From contig JAWQFJ010016988.1 in NCBI GenBank assembly GCA_034096865.1, forward strand, positions 50,001 through 87,500: DNA of 37,500 nucleotides, given 5' to 3'. The position numbers were made by a program, and so were the translations under genes. Position 1 is the first letter of the stretch. Every line of letters starts with the position of its first letter. Below the pieces are notes generated by a model. It searched no databases. It was not told the DNA's origin and saw only the letters and a list, made by a program, of their open reading frames with translations. Shown in pieces: positions 10,956-21,310 of this stretch. The DNA comes from Theodoxus fluviatilis (lineage: Eukaryota > Mollusca > Gastropoda > Cycloneritida > Neritidae).

Positions 10956-12756
10956 CTTCTGGTCTGTAGAGTCTTCCTGCAGAACTTGGACAGCAAGCCA
11001 CAACACACCTCGTCTGTAGAGCCTTCCTGCAGAACTTGGACAGCAAGCCACAACACACCTCGTCTGTAGAGCCTTCCTGCAGAACTTGGACAGCAAGCCA
11101 CAACACACCTCGTCTGTAGAGCCTTCCTGCAGAACTTGGACAGCACGCCACAACACACCTCGTCTGTAGAGCCTTCCTGCAGAACTTGGACAGCAAGCCA
11201 CAACACACCTCGTCTGTAGAGCCTTCCTGCAGAACTTGGACAGCAAGCCACAACACACCTCGTCTGTAGAGCCTTCCTGCAGAACTTGGACAGCAAGCCA
11301 CAACACACCTCGTCTGTAGAGCCTTCCTGCAGAACTTGGACAGCAAGCCACAACACACCTCGTCTGTAGAGCCTTCCTGCAGAACTTGGACAGCAAGCCA
11401 CAACACACCTCGTCTGTAGAGCCTTCCTGCAGAACTTGGACAGCAAGCCACAACACACCTCGTCTGTAGAGCCTTCCTGCAGAACTTGGACAGCAAGCCA
11501 CAACACACCTCGTCTGTAGAGCCTTCCTGCAGAACTTGGACAGCAAGCCACAACACACCTCGTCTGTAGAGCCTTCCTGCAGAACTTGGACAGCAAGCCA
11601 CAACACACCTCGTCTGTAGAGCCTTCCTGCAGAACTTGGACAGCAAGCCACAACACACCTCGTCTGTAGAGCCTTCCTGCAGAACTTGGACAGCAAGCCA
11701 CAACACACCTCGTCTGTAGAGCCTTCCTGCAGAACTTTAACAGCAAGCCACAACACACCTCGTCTGTAGAGCCTTCCTGCAGAACTTGGATAGCAAGCCA
11801 CAACACACCTCGTCTGTAGAGCCTTCCTGCAGAACTTTAACAGCAAGCCACAACACACCTCGTCTGTAGAGCCTTCCTGCAGAACTTGGACAGCAAGCCA
11901 CAACACACCTCGTCTGTAGAGCCTTCCTGCAGAACTTTAACAGCAAGCCACAACACACCTCGTCTGTAGAGCCTTCCTGCAGAACTTGGACAGCAAGCCA
12001 CAACACACCTCGTCTGTAGAGCCTTCCTGCAGAACTTGGACAGCAAGCCACAACACACCTCGTCTGTAGAGCCTTCCTGCAGAACTTGGACAGCAAGCCA
12101 CAACACACCTCGTCTGTAGAGCCTTCCTGCAGAACTTGGACAGCAAGCCACAACACACCTCGTCTGTAGAGCCTTCCTGCAGAACTTGGACAGCAAGCCA
12201 CAACACACCTCGTCTGTAGAGCCTTCCTGCAGAACTTGGACAGCAAGCCACAACACACCTCGTCTGTAGAGCCTTCCTGCAGAACTTGGACAGCAAGCCA
12301 CAACACACCTCGTCTGTAGAGCCTTCCTGCAGAACTTGGATAGCACGCCACAACACACCTCGTCTGTAGAGCCTTCCTGCAGAACTTGGATAGCACGCCA
12401 CAACACACCTCGTCTGTAGAGCCTTCCTGCAGAACTTGGACAGCAAGCCACAACACACCTCGTCTGTAGAGCCTTCCTGCAGAACTTGGACAGCAAGCCA
12501 CAACACACCTCGTCTGTAGAGCCTTCCTGCAGAACTTGGACAGCAAGCCACAACACACCTCGTCTGTAGAGCCTTCCTGCAGAACTTGGACAGCAAGCCA
12601 CAACACACCTCGTCTGTAGAGCCTTCCTGCAGAACTTGGACAGCAAGCCACAACACACCTCGTCTGTAGAGCCTTCCTGCAGAACTTGGACAGCAAGCCA
12701 CAACACACCTCGTCTGTAGAGCCTTCCTGCAGAACTTTAACAGCAAGCCACAAACC
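10956..12756. repeat. 50-bp satellite, about 35 units
   Basis: A 50-bp unit (CAGCAAGCCACAACACACCT plus 30 bp ending CTGCAGAACTTGGA) runs head-to-tail from about 10961 to 12755. Units are almost identical. Variants include TTTAA for TTGGA at about 11737, 11837, 11937 and 12737, and GATAGCACG at two adjacent units near 12340-12390. The 100-bp spacing of the first three TTTAA units hints at dimeric amplification. The minus strand has no stop in any frame, so long open frames of 273-349 codons appear, with the three frames cycling. I treat those as artefacts because 50 is not a multiple of three. Confidence 0.95.
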
Positions 12757-12908
12757 AAGAGAAAGGTGACACACAGGGTGTCGCAACTAAAAGAGAAAAC
12801 CAGGCATGCTGTCTGTGTCTGTGGAGTGAGCCAAAAAAGAAGAAAGTTTTCTTATCAGGAGTAAAGTATATCTGGAGAACTCCTTCATGGTAAGCAAGTG
12901 GATATAAT

Positions 12909-13047
<139 letters not shown>

Positions 13048-13436
13048 GTTTATTCATAAGCACATACCTTCCCTTGACAGGCAAGCTCATGACGTTTACA
13101 ATCCAAAGAATCAACACTCATACAACCACTCAACACCACATTCCCACTAAACTCACACACAACACACATAAACAAAAAACAAAAACTAAGATCCAATAGA
13201 ACAATTAGAACAAACTATACAATATACACAGCACTTGCCGGCCAGGTCAAGTAAGGCGAAGCAGCTCATCGGGAAAGGCAGATCGGAAGAGGTGGGTCTT
13301 TAGAGCACTTTTGAACTGGGGCAGAGTGTCAGAATGACGGACTGAGAGAGGGCTACAGGTCCGATATAGGAGAAGGCACACTGTCCTTGAGTTTTCGTAT
13401 TACGGCGGGGGACCTTGAGCGTTCTAGAGTCAGCAG

Positions 13437-13997
13437 CTAGCGTAGAGATCTGGAGGGCGTGTAGACTGCAAGAATTTCTGTAAGAGCGTGTGGTGCGGTG
13501 TTGTCGATGGCCTTGAAGCACAAAGTAGCAAGTTTATAGTCTATCCTCTGAGAGATGGGAAGCCAGTGAAGTGTATGTAGGAGTGATGAGGCATGGGTAC
13601 GCTTGGGACATCGAAAAACTAGCCTAGCAGCACCATTCTGAACTTTCTGGAGTTTGTTAAGCAGAGTGTCAGGGATGCCTGCGAGAAGAGAGTTTCCATA
13701 GTCGAGACGATACAGGACAAGTGATGTGATGAGCGTTTTGGTGGCCTGCTGAGAAAGATAATGACGAATGGCACTAATTTTCCTTAGCTCGTAATATGCT
13801 AACTGACAGGCTTTGTTGACATGAGATCTCATTGACAGATCATCGTCAAACATGACGCCTACATTTCTAACAGACTGAGAGAAGACGATGTCACTGTGAC
13901 CAATGGTTAGTTTGAGGGCCTGATCCGATTCGCCTCCACCGCCCACCAGGAGTGCTTCAGTTTTTGAGTCATTGAGTTGGAGCTTAATCCGGGTCAT
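13437..13997 (-). pseudogene. LINE reverse transcriptase, thumb and C-terminal part
   Basis: In the same frame as the preceding palm domain, this continues TRIKLQLNDSKTEALLVGG, then LDYGNSLLAGIPDTLLNKLQ, KVQNGAARLVFR and LHTLHWLPISQRIDYKL. Beyond 13437 the reading slips between frames, with remnants such as FSYIGPVA, FKSALKTHLFRSAFPDELLR and a stop near 13245. Small deletions there removed the expected WNSLP block. Confidence 0.85.
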
Positions 13998-15056
13998 TCA
14001 CCGTTTCACGTCAGAGATACAGTGTTCGCTGGTACAAAGAAGACAGTGGATTTGACTGGGATGGCAGGAGTTGTAGAGCTGGGTATCATCAGCAAATTCA
14101 CTGTGAGAGACTGAATGACTGTCAATTACATTGGAGAGTGGTTGGGTGTACAGTAGAAACAGCAGACGACCCAGAACAGAGCCCTGAGGGACTCCGTACT
14201 TGAGAGGTGTAGGATCAGAAGCAAAACCCGAGATCGAAACAGTCTGTCTTCGTTCGGAGAGATATGAATACAGGAAGAAGAGTGCTAAGTTCCCAATGCC
14301 AAAAATGTTTCTAAGACGGGCGAGAAGAACTCCTTGGTCGATTGTGTCGAACGCGGCACTCAAGTCCAACAGAGTAAGAAGAGAAACTTTGGAATTATCA
14401 GAAGCAACGAGAAGATCGTTTAGAACACGGAGCAGAGCTGTTTCGGTGGAATGACGAGCACGGTACGCGGAATGAAAACGGGCCAAAAGGTCATACTGGA
14501 ACACGTGCTCCAGCAGCTGCTGCAAAGCTAACTTCTCTAACAATTTTGACAGAAAAGAAAGATTGGAGACTGGTCTATAATTACGAAGTTTGTTTGGATC
14601 CAGGTCCTGCTTCTTCAAGAGCGGCTTAACTATAGCCTGCTTGAAAACACTAGGGAAGGTGCCAGTCCGGAAGCAATCATTGATCGTCTGTGTCAGGAGA
14701 GGTAGGATCTCGTAAATACACTCAACTAAGAGGGGTGTGAGAACAGGGTCAAGGTCACAGGAGGTAGGTTTCATACTGCGGATGGTCTTGAGGACCGCAG
14801 TAGCCTCAACCGGGCTGGACTGAAGGAGGGGAGTACTCCTGAAGGATACTGAGTCATCACTATCAGGCGCACCTGCATCAGCAGACATGTCAACGTTTCT
14901 TTGAATATCGGACACCTTGGCTACAAAAATGTCGCAAAACATCTGAGGTAACAACGACATTGGTGAAGAAGGAAGAGTAGTACAACGGGTCTTGTTCATG
15001 AGCCTGTTCGGGATGGAAAATAATTGGCCGCAAGTGGTAGAAGCACATTTTTGCAT
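13998..15056 (-). pseudogene. LINE reverse transcriptase, fingers and palm
   Basis: The frame shows the ordered polymerase motifs: NYRPVSNLSFLSKLLEK, HSAYRARHSTETALLRVLND, the motif-A LLDLSAAFDTID, motif-B GVPQGSVLG and the catalytic motif-C FADDTQLY. After SVLG an arginine replaces the usual proline. It terminates at TGA (13998-14000) in a position where tryptophan is expected; reading resumes at once in the same frame at 13997. This marks a single nonsense mutation rather than a natural end. Confidence 0.9.
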
Positions 15057-15070
15057 TGAAGTACACTGTC

Positions 15071-16264
15071 TTAGCCGTATCGACTAGAATGATTGATCTT
15101 GTGCTTGAAAGAACAAAAATTTTCTTTGTGAACAGTCAAACCAGGACGCAGCCACTGTCGCTCAGCTTGTCGCTTTTTCTGCTTCAAAGCACGGAGTTCG
15201 GCAGCGATGATGCTATACCACGGAGTGGAGCGACGCCGAAGGACCTTGCGCTGCGCTGCTGGGGCGTGACTGTCAAGGACAGAGCGGAGGTGATCACACA
15301 ACTGATCAGCGGATGGCGCTGGTGACGCAGCAGCCAGAGCAGCCACATCATGTTTGAACACAGTCAAATCAATCCCACGGATAATTCGATCGCTGCGGTA
15401 CTCCGGCCGCCGCACCGGCCGCCGTACATCCAAGTCACACAACACAGCGAAATGGTCAGAGGTCAAGGATTGAGAGACATGACATGAACGGAACACATTG
15501 TCATCAGGACGAAACAGCACCCAGTCAATGATATGACCAGACCCGTGGGTGGGGTCTGAAACAACTTGCTTCAGACCGAAGGTAGACAAGATGTCCATCA
15601 TGCGTACAGTACTGTAGCTTTCTGGCTTATCATAATGAAAATTAAAATCACCATCAATGACAACATTCCCTTGAAGAGTGGCTAACATATCACTAAAGTG
15701 TGCATAGAACATAGCATCAGTCAACTTGTTTGCTTTGCTGGGGGGTGGCCTATACACACAAAAGAAATGCACACAAACGGGGGTGTTCAAAGGCAGCTGG
15801 ATGACCTCGAAACTGTCGTGGGAAAACGAGAAAGATGTACTGACCACAACTTTAAAATGTTCTCTATGCAGTACTGCCACACACCCCGCCCTCGTTGCAC
15901 GAGGATGAGACTTGAGACAATAACCTGCAGGAGTAAGGTCCGCGTGCTTGGATTCGTCGCCGTGAGTCTTCAGCCATGTCTCGGTCAGAAACATGATATC
16001 CCCTTTCTCATCACGGATAAACTCCAAAATGTCAATGCGCTTGGACTTGTTCCCGACAGACTGTGCATTAAAGACACACACAGACAAGCGGTCACGTGAC
16101 GATGACTTGACGTCGACAAGGTTGTAAGGCTGCCGCCCACGGGGAGTGCCTGACACAAAGCCCGACACTCCAGGAGTGGGGACAACCAGCGTACCGTTGT
16201 TGACAGTAGAGCTTAGAGAGACCTGTATCAGCAGAAGGAAGAGGCGCAGTGTCGGAGAAAGCAA
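15071..16264 (-). pseudogene. LINE endonuclease domain
   Basis: This 397-codon frame has the apurinic/apyrimidinic-endonuclease landmarks in order: FNAQSVGNKSKRID, a TETWLKTHGDES catalytic-glutamate motif, GDFNFHYDKP, IDWVLFRPD and LTSDHFAVLCDLD with the final SDH. The N-terminal ~20 residues are hydrophobic and may not be native. The frame ends NHSSRYG and stops, where a frameshift separates it from the reverse transcriptase. In the intact element it would nick target DNA to prime reverse transcription. Confidence 0.85.
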
Positions 16265-16273
16265 GCTATTAGA

Positions 16274-17415
16274 ACAAGAAGGGCAAAGCCCATACGTCCC
16301 ACATGCTTGTTCTTGACCTTTACATGACCTTGACCTTTACATGACGTTGACCTTCAAACTATGAACTGCTTTACACATTTTCCTACCAAAATACATGTGA
16401 CCTTCACCCAAGGTCAAGGTCATCCAAGGTCATGCAACACAAAGCTGTTAATTCAAGACATAGGAAGCACAACTGGTGTTTATTGGCACTTTCTACCATG
16501 AGATATGGTCACTTTTAGTGGTTCACTACCCCATTTTGGTCACATTTCATAAGAGTCAAAGTGAACTTGACCTTGATGATATGTGACCAAATGTATCTCA
16601 CGATGAAAGTATAACATGTGTACTACAATGTTATGAAGTTTGGAACAGTTATCTTCCATAGGTCAGGGTCAAGGTCGCTTCAAAAGATGTATACAATAAA
16701 ACTTTAAAGAGTTCCTGTGATCTTGAACTTGAAGCAAGGTCAAGTCACCATGTATGTTTTTTGACGCCTTGTCATCATACACCATCATGCCAAATTGGGT
16801 GTTGATAGACTTAATAGTCTCCGAGAAAATCCAACGATAAAGTTTTTTACAGATTACAGGACGCCCGGACGCCCGGACGCCCGGACGGACGACACGGGTG
16901 ACCTAGTATGAAATTATAACATGTGTACTACAATGTTGTGAAGTTTGGAAGAGTTATCTTCCATAGTTCAGGGACTTCAAAATATGTATACAATCCAACT
17001 TTAAAGAGCTCCTGTGACCTTGACCTTGAAGCAAGGTCAATCAAGCTGGTATCAAAAGATAGGGATTACTTTGCTCTATACACCATATATACGTCAGGTA
17101 TCCAATCTCAAAAACTTCAGAGAAAATTGGGAAAATGTGAAAAATGACTGTTTTTAGACAACATTTATGGCCCCTGCGACCTTGACCTTGAAGCAAGGTT
17201 AAGTCACTATGTATGCTTTTTGAGGCCTTGTCATCATACACCACCATGCCAAATATGGTGTTGATAGACTTAATAGTCTCCGAGAAAAATCCAACGTTAA
17301 AGTTTTTCACGGACGCCCGGACGCCCGGACGCCCGGACGCCCGGACGCCCGGACGCCCGGACGGACGACACGGGTGAGTACACAGACTCACTTTTGCTTC
17401 GCATGTGAGTAAAAA
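16274..17415 (+). repeat. Half-site-rich interspersed repeat, copy A (with internal duplication)
   Basis: It starts ACAAGAAGGGCAAAGCCCAT and ends GCTTCGCATGTGAGT, as copies B-D do. It is longer (1.14 kb) because the stretch from the ACATGTGTACTACAATGTT segment to the CCCGGACG array occurs twice, at about 16615-16905 and 16915-17375. AGGTCA-type half-sites are frequent. It directly abuts the upstream end of the minus-strand LINE. Confidence 0.85.
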
Positions 17416-17518
17416 AAAACCTTAGTTGTTTTCGAGATCTCCCCCCCCAAAAAAAAAAAAAAAATTCAAGATCTTTAACTTCACAGACGGTCTGGAAGGT
17501 GTAGAAAGATAAAGCAAA

Positions 17519-18544
17519 GATAGTGTCTTTGGATAAAGGAAGTAAGCCTGTTGACTACATTAGAGAAATGGACTCTAATGATGGATGATAATTTACGAGT
17601 GGATGCTATATACCTGGACTATGCTAAGGCTTTCGACGCAGTACCGCATGAACGACTTTTGAGAAAAGTAGAAGCACTGGGAATTGGCGGAAAAGTCCTC
17701 AGTTGGATCCGATATTTTTTTGTCGGATAGGCGGCAGAGAGTCAGGGTTAATGGTGTACTATCAGACTTGACAGCTGTGAAGCGGAGTGCCTCAGGGGAG
17801 CATACTCGGTCCGGTTCTCTTTGTAACGTTCATTAACGACCTTGCAGGTGCAGTGGAAAGGCTGTGCTCCATGTATGCGGACGATACAAAACTGTACAGA
17901 TCTGTAGAAAAGGAGAAAACTGGCGAAAAGTTGCAAACAGATCTGGATGCTCTGGTAGACTGGGCGGACAGGTGGCAAATGCGCTTCAATGCAGACAAGT
18001 GTAAGGTGCTGCACCTTGGCAGAAACAATTCTAAAAGAAAATATGAAATGAGAAAGCATGGCAGCCAGGAGAGGGTGACGCTTGGGGAGACTGGGGTGGA
18101 GAGAGACCTGGGAGTGCAGATAGATAGTGAACTGAAGTTCTCCCAACACATCGAAACACAAGTTAATAAAGCAAATAGATTATTAGGTCTCATCCGGCGA
18201 TCTTACGAACACTTGGACTGTGAATCCATGAGGCTACTGTTCATGGCATTAGTGCGACCGCACCTAGAGTTTGGAGGCGTGGTGTGGACACCCAGACTGG
18301 AAAGAGATAAAAAAAACTCGTTGAGGGAGTACAGAGGAGGGCCACAAAAATAATTCCGGGATTGAAGGATCTCACATATGAACAAAGACTTGTCAAGATG
18401 AGGCTCCCTAGTCTGTGCTACAGAAGAACAAGAGGCGACCTAATAGAAATGTACAAGTATACGCACGGCATGTACCAGATAAGAGAGAATATGTTATCCT
18501 ACGAGGACAATCGTGTCACAAGAGGTCACGCCTACAAGCTTAAG
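17519..18544 (+). pseudogene. CR1-like LINE reverse transcriptase, 5' part (interrupted)
   Basis: The plus strand reads LLTTLEKWTLMMDD, AIYLDYAKAFDAVPHERLL (motif A), LSWIRYF, LSDRRQRVRVNG, VPQGSILGPVLFVTFINDL (motif B), MYADDTKLYRSV (motif C), MRFNADKCKVLHLG, LGVQIDSELKFSQHI and NKANRLLGLIRR, then the RLPSLCYRRTRGDLIEMYK region. Frameshifts near 17715, 17790 and 18345 break the frame. At 18545 the sequence is cut by repeat copy B, in the middle of a HAYKLK motif. Confidence 0.9.
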
Positions 18545-19409
18545 ACAAGAAGGGCAAAGCCCATACGACTCACATGCTTGACCTTGACCTTTATATGACC
18601 TTGACCTTCAGGTGACCTTCAAGGTCAAGGTCAAACAACTAAACCTAACAATGACATCATACACGAAGAAATGCTTTACACATTTTTCCTACCAAAATAC
18701 ATGTGACCTTGACCCAAGGTCAAGGTCATCCAAGGTCATGCAACACAAAGCTGTTAATTCAAGACATAGGAAGCACAATGGTGCTTATTGGCACTTTCTA
18801 CCATGAGATATAGTCACTTTTAGTGGTTCACTACCCCATTTTGGTCACATTTCATAAGGGTCAAAGTGACCTTGACCTTGATGACATGTGACCAAATGTG
18901 TCTGATGATGAAAGTATAACATGTGCCCCACATAATTATTAAGTTTGAAACAGTTATCTTCCATAGTTCAGGGTCAAGGTCACTTCAAAATATGTATACA
19001 ATCCAGCTTTGAAGAGCTCCTGTGACCTTGACCTTGAAGCAAGGTCAACCAAACTGGTATCAAAAGATAGGGCTTGCTTTGACCTATATACCACTTGTAG
19101 CTAAGGTCGCCATTCTCAATAACGTGGGAGAAAATTGGGAAAATGTGAAAAATGACTGTTTTTGAGACCACATTTATGGCTCCTGTGACCTTGACCTTGA
19201 AGCAAGGTCAAGTCACTATGTATGTTTTTTGAGGCCTTGTCATCATAGACCATCATGCCACATTTGGTGTTGATAGACTTAATAGTCTCCGAGAAAAATC
19301 CAACGTTTAAGTTTTTTACGGACGCCCGGACGGACGCCCGGACGCCCGGACGGACGGACGACACGGCTCAGTACATAGACTCACTTTTGCTTCGCATGTG
19401 AGTCAAAAA
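18545..19409 (+). repeat. Half-site-rich interspersed repeat, copy B (inserted in LINE)
   Basis: This 865-bp copy runs from ACAAGAAGGGCAAAGCCCAT to GCATGTGAGTCAAAAA. Near one end lies a GGGCAAAGCCC hairpin; near the other, a GACTCA...TGAGTC hairpin. Short inverted matches GACTCACATG and CATGTGAGTC lie near the ends. The interior repeats TGACCTTGACCTTGA and AGGTCAAGGTCA many times and has CGGACGCC iterations near the right end. A ~64-codon open frame recurs in copies B, C and D but follows the half-site pattern. It splits a LINE coding sequence precisely, so it is mobile or was when it inserted. No transposase is encoded. Confidence 0.9.
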
Positions 19410-19757
19410 ACCGATGCAACACGGCATTACGACAGCATTTCTTCACCCAGCGAGTTATAAACATGTGGAACAGCCTCCCAAACAGCGTAGTTGAGGCACC
19501 GAGCCTGAACTCTTTCAAGAACAGAGTGGACAAGCATCTACAAGGATATATGTTCAAGCTGGAAGAACCACTGGCATAGATGCTGCACAGCAATTAGGCT
19601 TTTTTTTCTTCTCACAAGTGAAATAGACCAGGCCTGGTCAAAAGACTAGTATCCATAAGAACAATGAAAATACAGCCAGAGAACCACCAGAATCGCCGAC
19701 AGGCCATGGACGCCTAAGCAAGCCGAAGAATCTACTCTACTCTTCTCTACTCTAACA
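19410..19757 (+). pseudogene. CR1-like LINE, 3' part after the insertion
   Basis: Reading resumes as RCNTALRQHFFTQRVIN, MWNSLPNSVVEAPSLNSFKN, RVDKHLQGYMF and a stop at about 19578, the standard C-terminus of this LINE type. It continues the HAYKLK segment left of copy B with no loss of conserved residues. A short 3' untranslated region ends in TCTACTC-type repeats at about 19725-19757. Confidence 0.9.
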
Positions 19758-19787
19758 CAATTTCCAACAGAGAGATGAGGTCAGCAG

Positions 19788-19811
19788 TGACGTCATCGCT
19801 TTATGACGTTA
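19788..19811 (+). promoter_or_regulatory. CRE-like sites upstream of host gene exon 1
   Basis: A perfect cyclic-AMP response element, TGACGTCA, lies at 19788-19795 and a near match, TGACGTTA, at 19804-19811. They are 73-96 bp upstream of the proposed start codon at 19884, between a LINE tail and the first exon. CREB/ATF-family factors bind such sites; use here is inferred. Confidence 0.45.
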
Positions 19812-19883
19812 CTGCGCGTAGCTGCTGCGTTGCTGATTGTTGCAAGCTAGGGTTTCCGTCTACCTTCCAACTTGTTTGCAGCC

Positions 19884-19949
19884 ATGGCTTCCGCAACGGA
19901 CGGGCCTCCTGACTCGGACAAGATTGACAGGGTCTTCCAGCGTGTGAAG
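19884..19949 (+). CDS. Host gene exon 1: N-terminus of coiled-coil protein of unknown function
   Basis: The start sits in a strong context (GCAGCCATGG). It encodes 22 residues, MASATDGPPDSDKIDRVFQR plus VK, and ends at AAG followed by donor GTGTGA, phase 0. The two CRE-like sites and position just past a LINE tail suit a first exon. It pairs in phase with the exon at 21011. I do not recognise the protein. Confidence 0.6.
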
Positions 19950-21010
19950 GTGTGACCTCTAATTCCTCCTGTGTTCTCTCTTCTTTTTTTCGTCGAACCG
20001 ATATTGCCATTGGCGCAAAGTGCAGACATGCCTCACTAACCGTCGAGAGCAGAAAACGCGAAAGTCGTATAGCCCTGGGTTCCATCTGAAAAAGTGGGCA
20101 TCTAGCGATATCGCCTACAAGAATCTCTAGTTACTGTGGTGTTACTGTTCTGTTGTAGTGATGTGAATCTGTGCAAGAACTTGATTTTAAAAAAATAATA
20201 ATTATCACACGGTTCCTTGCTGAATCTGTCTTCTTGTACCTGAAACTCGGGGTTTCTTCACACTGTTTATGACCCACTCATATTACGACAGGCAAAAGAA
20301 CATAGTTTCATATTCCAGGATATTGATGATTTCCTTCTACAGCGTTTCTCTTTCCCTTGTGTTGACACTCCGGGACGAATTCTTCGAACGCAGTGGACTT
20401 TTTCTCGAGTTTTACCTCAAAGGTCTTCATGAATAAGTTATTTAGATCGCAAGTCATTTCCTTCCATCTCGCACCTCGCATTTCAAACCTTAGGTCATTT
20501 CTTCCACCTCACATTCCACGTCTATGCCCTCAGGTCATTTCTTTTCAACCTATTTCTCATATTTTAGAATGCAGGTCATTTCCTTTCATCTCGCATGTTA
20601 CATCTCAGGTCTCAGGTCGTTACCTTGCATGTCACATCTCAGTTCTCAGGTCATTTTCTTACATGTCACTCCTCAGATCTCAGTTTGTTTCTGTGCATGT
20701 CACTTATACGATTTTAGATTATTTCCTTACATATCACACCTCAGATCTCGGGACATTTAATTCCATGTCACATCTCAAAGCTCAGGACGTTTCCTTGCAT
20801 GTCACACCTCATATCTCAGTTCGTTTCCTTGAATGTCACATTTAAGATTTTAGGTATTTCCTTGCAGATCACACCTCAGATCTCGGGTGATTTCATTTAA
20901 TATTGCATCGCAGATCTCGGGTAATTTCATTCTATGTTACATCTTACATCTCCCATCTGAGATCCAGACTGACATCCTTCCATGTGATGCTTCTGCCCCT
21001 GGCACCGCAG
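19950..21010 (+). other. Host gene intron 1 with degenerate ~36-41-bp tandem repeat
   Basis: From about 20445 to 20960 the pattern CTCAGGTCATTTCCTTGCAT followed by GTCACA recurs about 14 times with heavy divergence and spacing of 34-41 bp. Predicted open frames across it are repeat artefacts. The rest of the intron shows nothing else. Confidence 0.7.
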
Positions 21011-21193
21011 GACGTGGGGACGCTGGCTTACTACGCCCGATGCCAGGCTGCCGAGGCAAGCCAGCAGGCCGACCAGGCCAAGAAGCTGGCAGCCAGGGCC
21101 AAGGAGCAGGCTGACTCCGTCAACTCCACGGCCGAGAGCCTCACCATGACTGCCAAGATGGTGGCCAAGCTGGCCCTGGAACAGATCGTCGAG
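21011..21193 (+). CDS. Host gene exon 2: alanine-rich helical segment
   Basis: The exon follows acceptor CTGGCACCGCAG and ends at GTCGAG with donor GTAGGT; 183 bp, 61 codons, phase 0 at both ends. It encodes DVGTLAYYARCQAAEASQQA, DQAKKLAARAKEQADSVNST and TAKMVAKLALEQIVE. The A/Q/K/E-rich heptad-like pattern predicts a coiled coil. GC content is clearly higher than the surrounding intron. Function unknown. Confidence 0.7.
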
Positions 21194-21199
21194 GTAGGT

Positions 21200-21310
21200 G
21201 AGCAGGTAGGCAGGTAGAGAGGCTGACAGGCAGGCAGGTAGAGAGGCTAACAGGCAGGCAGGTAGAGAGGCTAACAGGCAGGCAGGTAACGAGGCTAACA
21301 GGCAGGCAGC
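21200..21310. repeat. 24-bp tandem repeat just after the exon 2 donor
   Basis: About four units of AGGCAGGCAGGTAGAGAGGC plus TAAC follow the splice donor almost immediately. Each unit carries a GCAGGTAGAG step resembling a donor, so decoy splice sites are possible. Confidence 0.85.

Noticed and set aside
10861..12786. Several 273-349 codon open frames on the minus strand
   Set aside because: They are frame-cycling readings of a 50-bp satellite with no stops; overlapping frames encode the same peptide cycle, so they are not evidence of separate genes.
18545..19409. Half-site repeat as a Helitron
   Set aside because: There is a hairpin near one end, but the end reads CTTGT rather than CTRR and no TC start or A/T target is clear.
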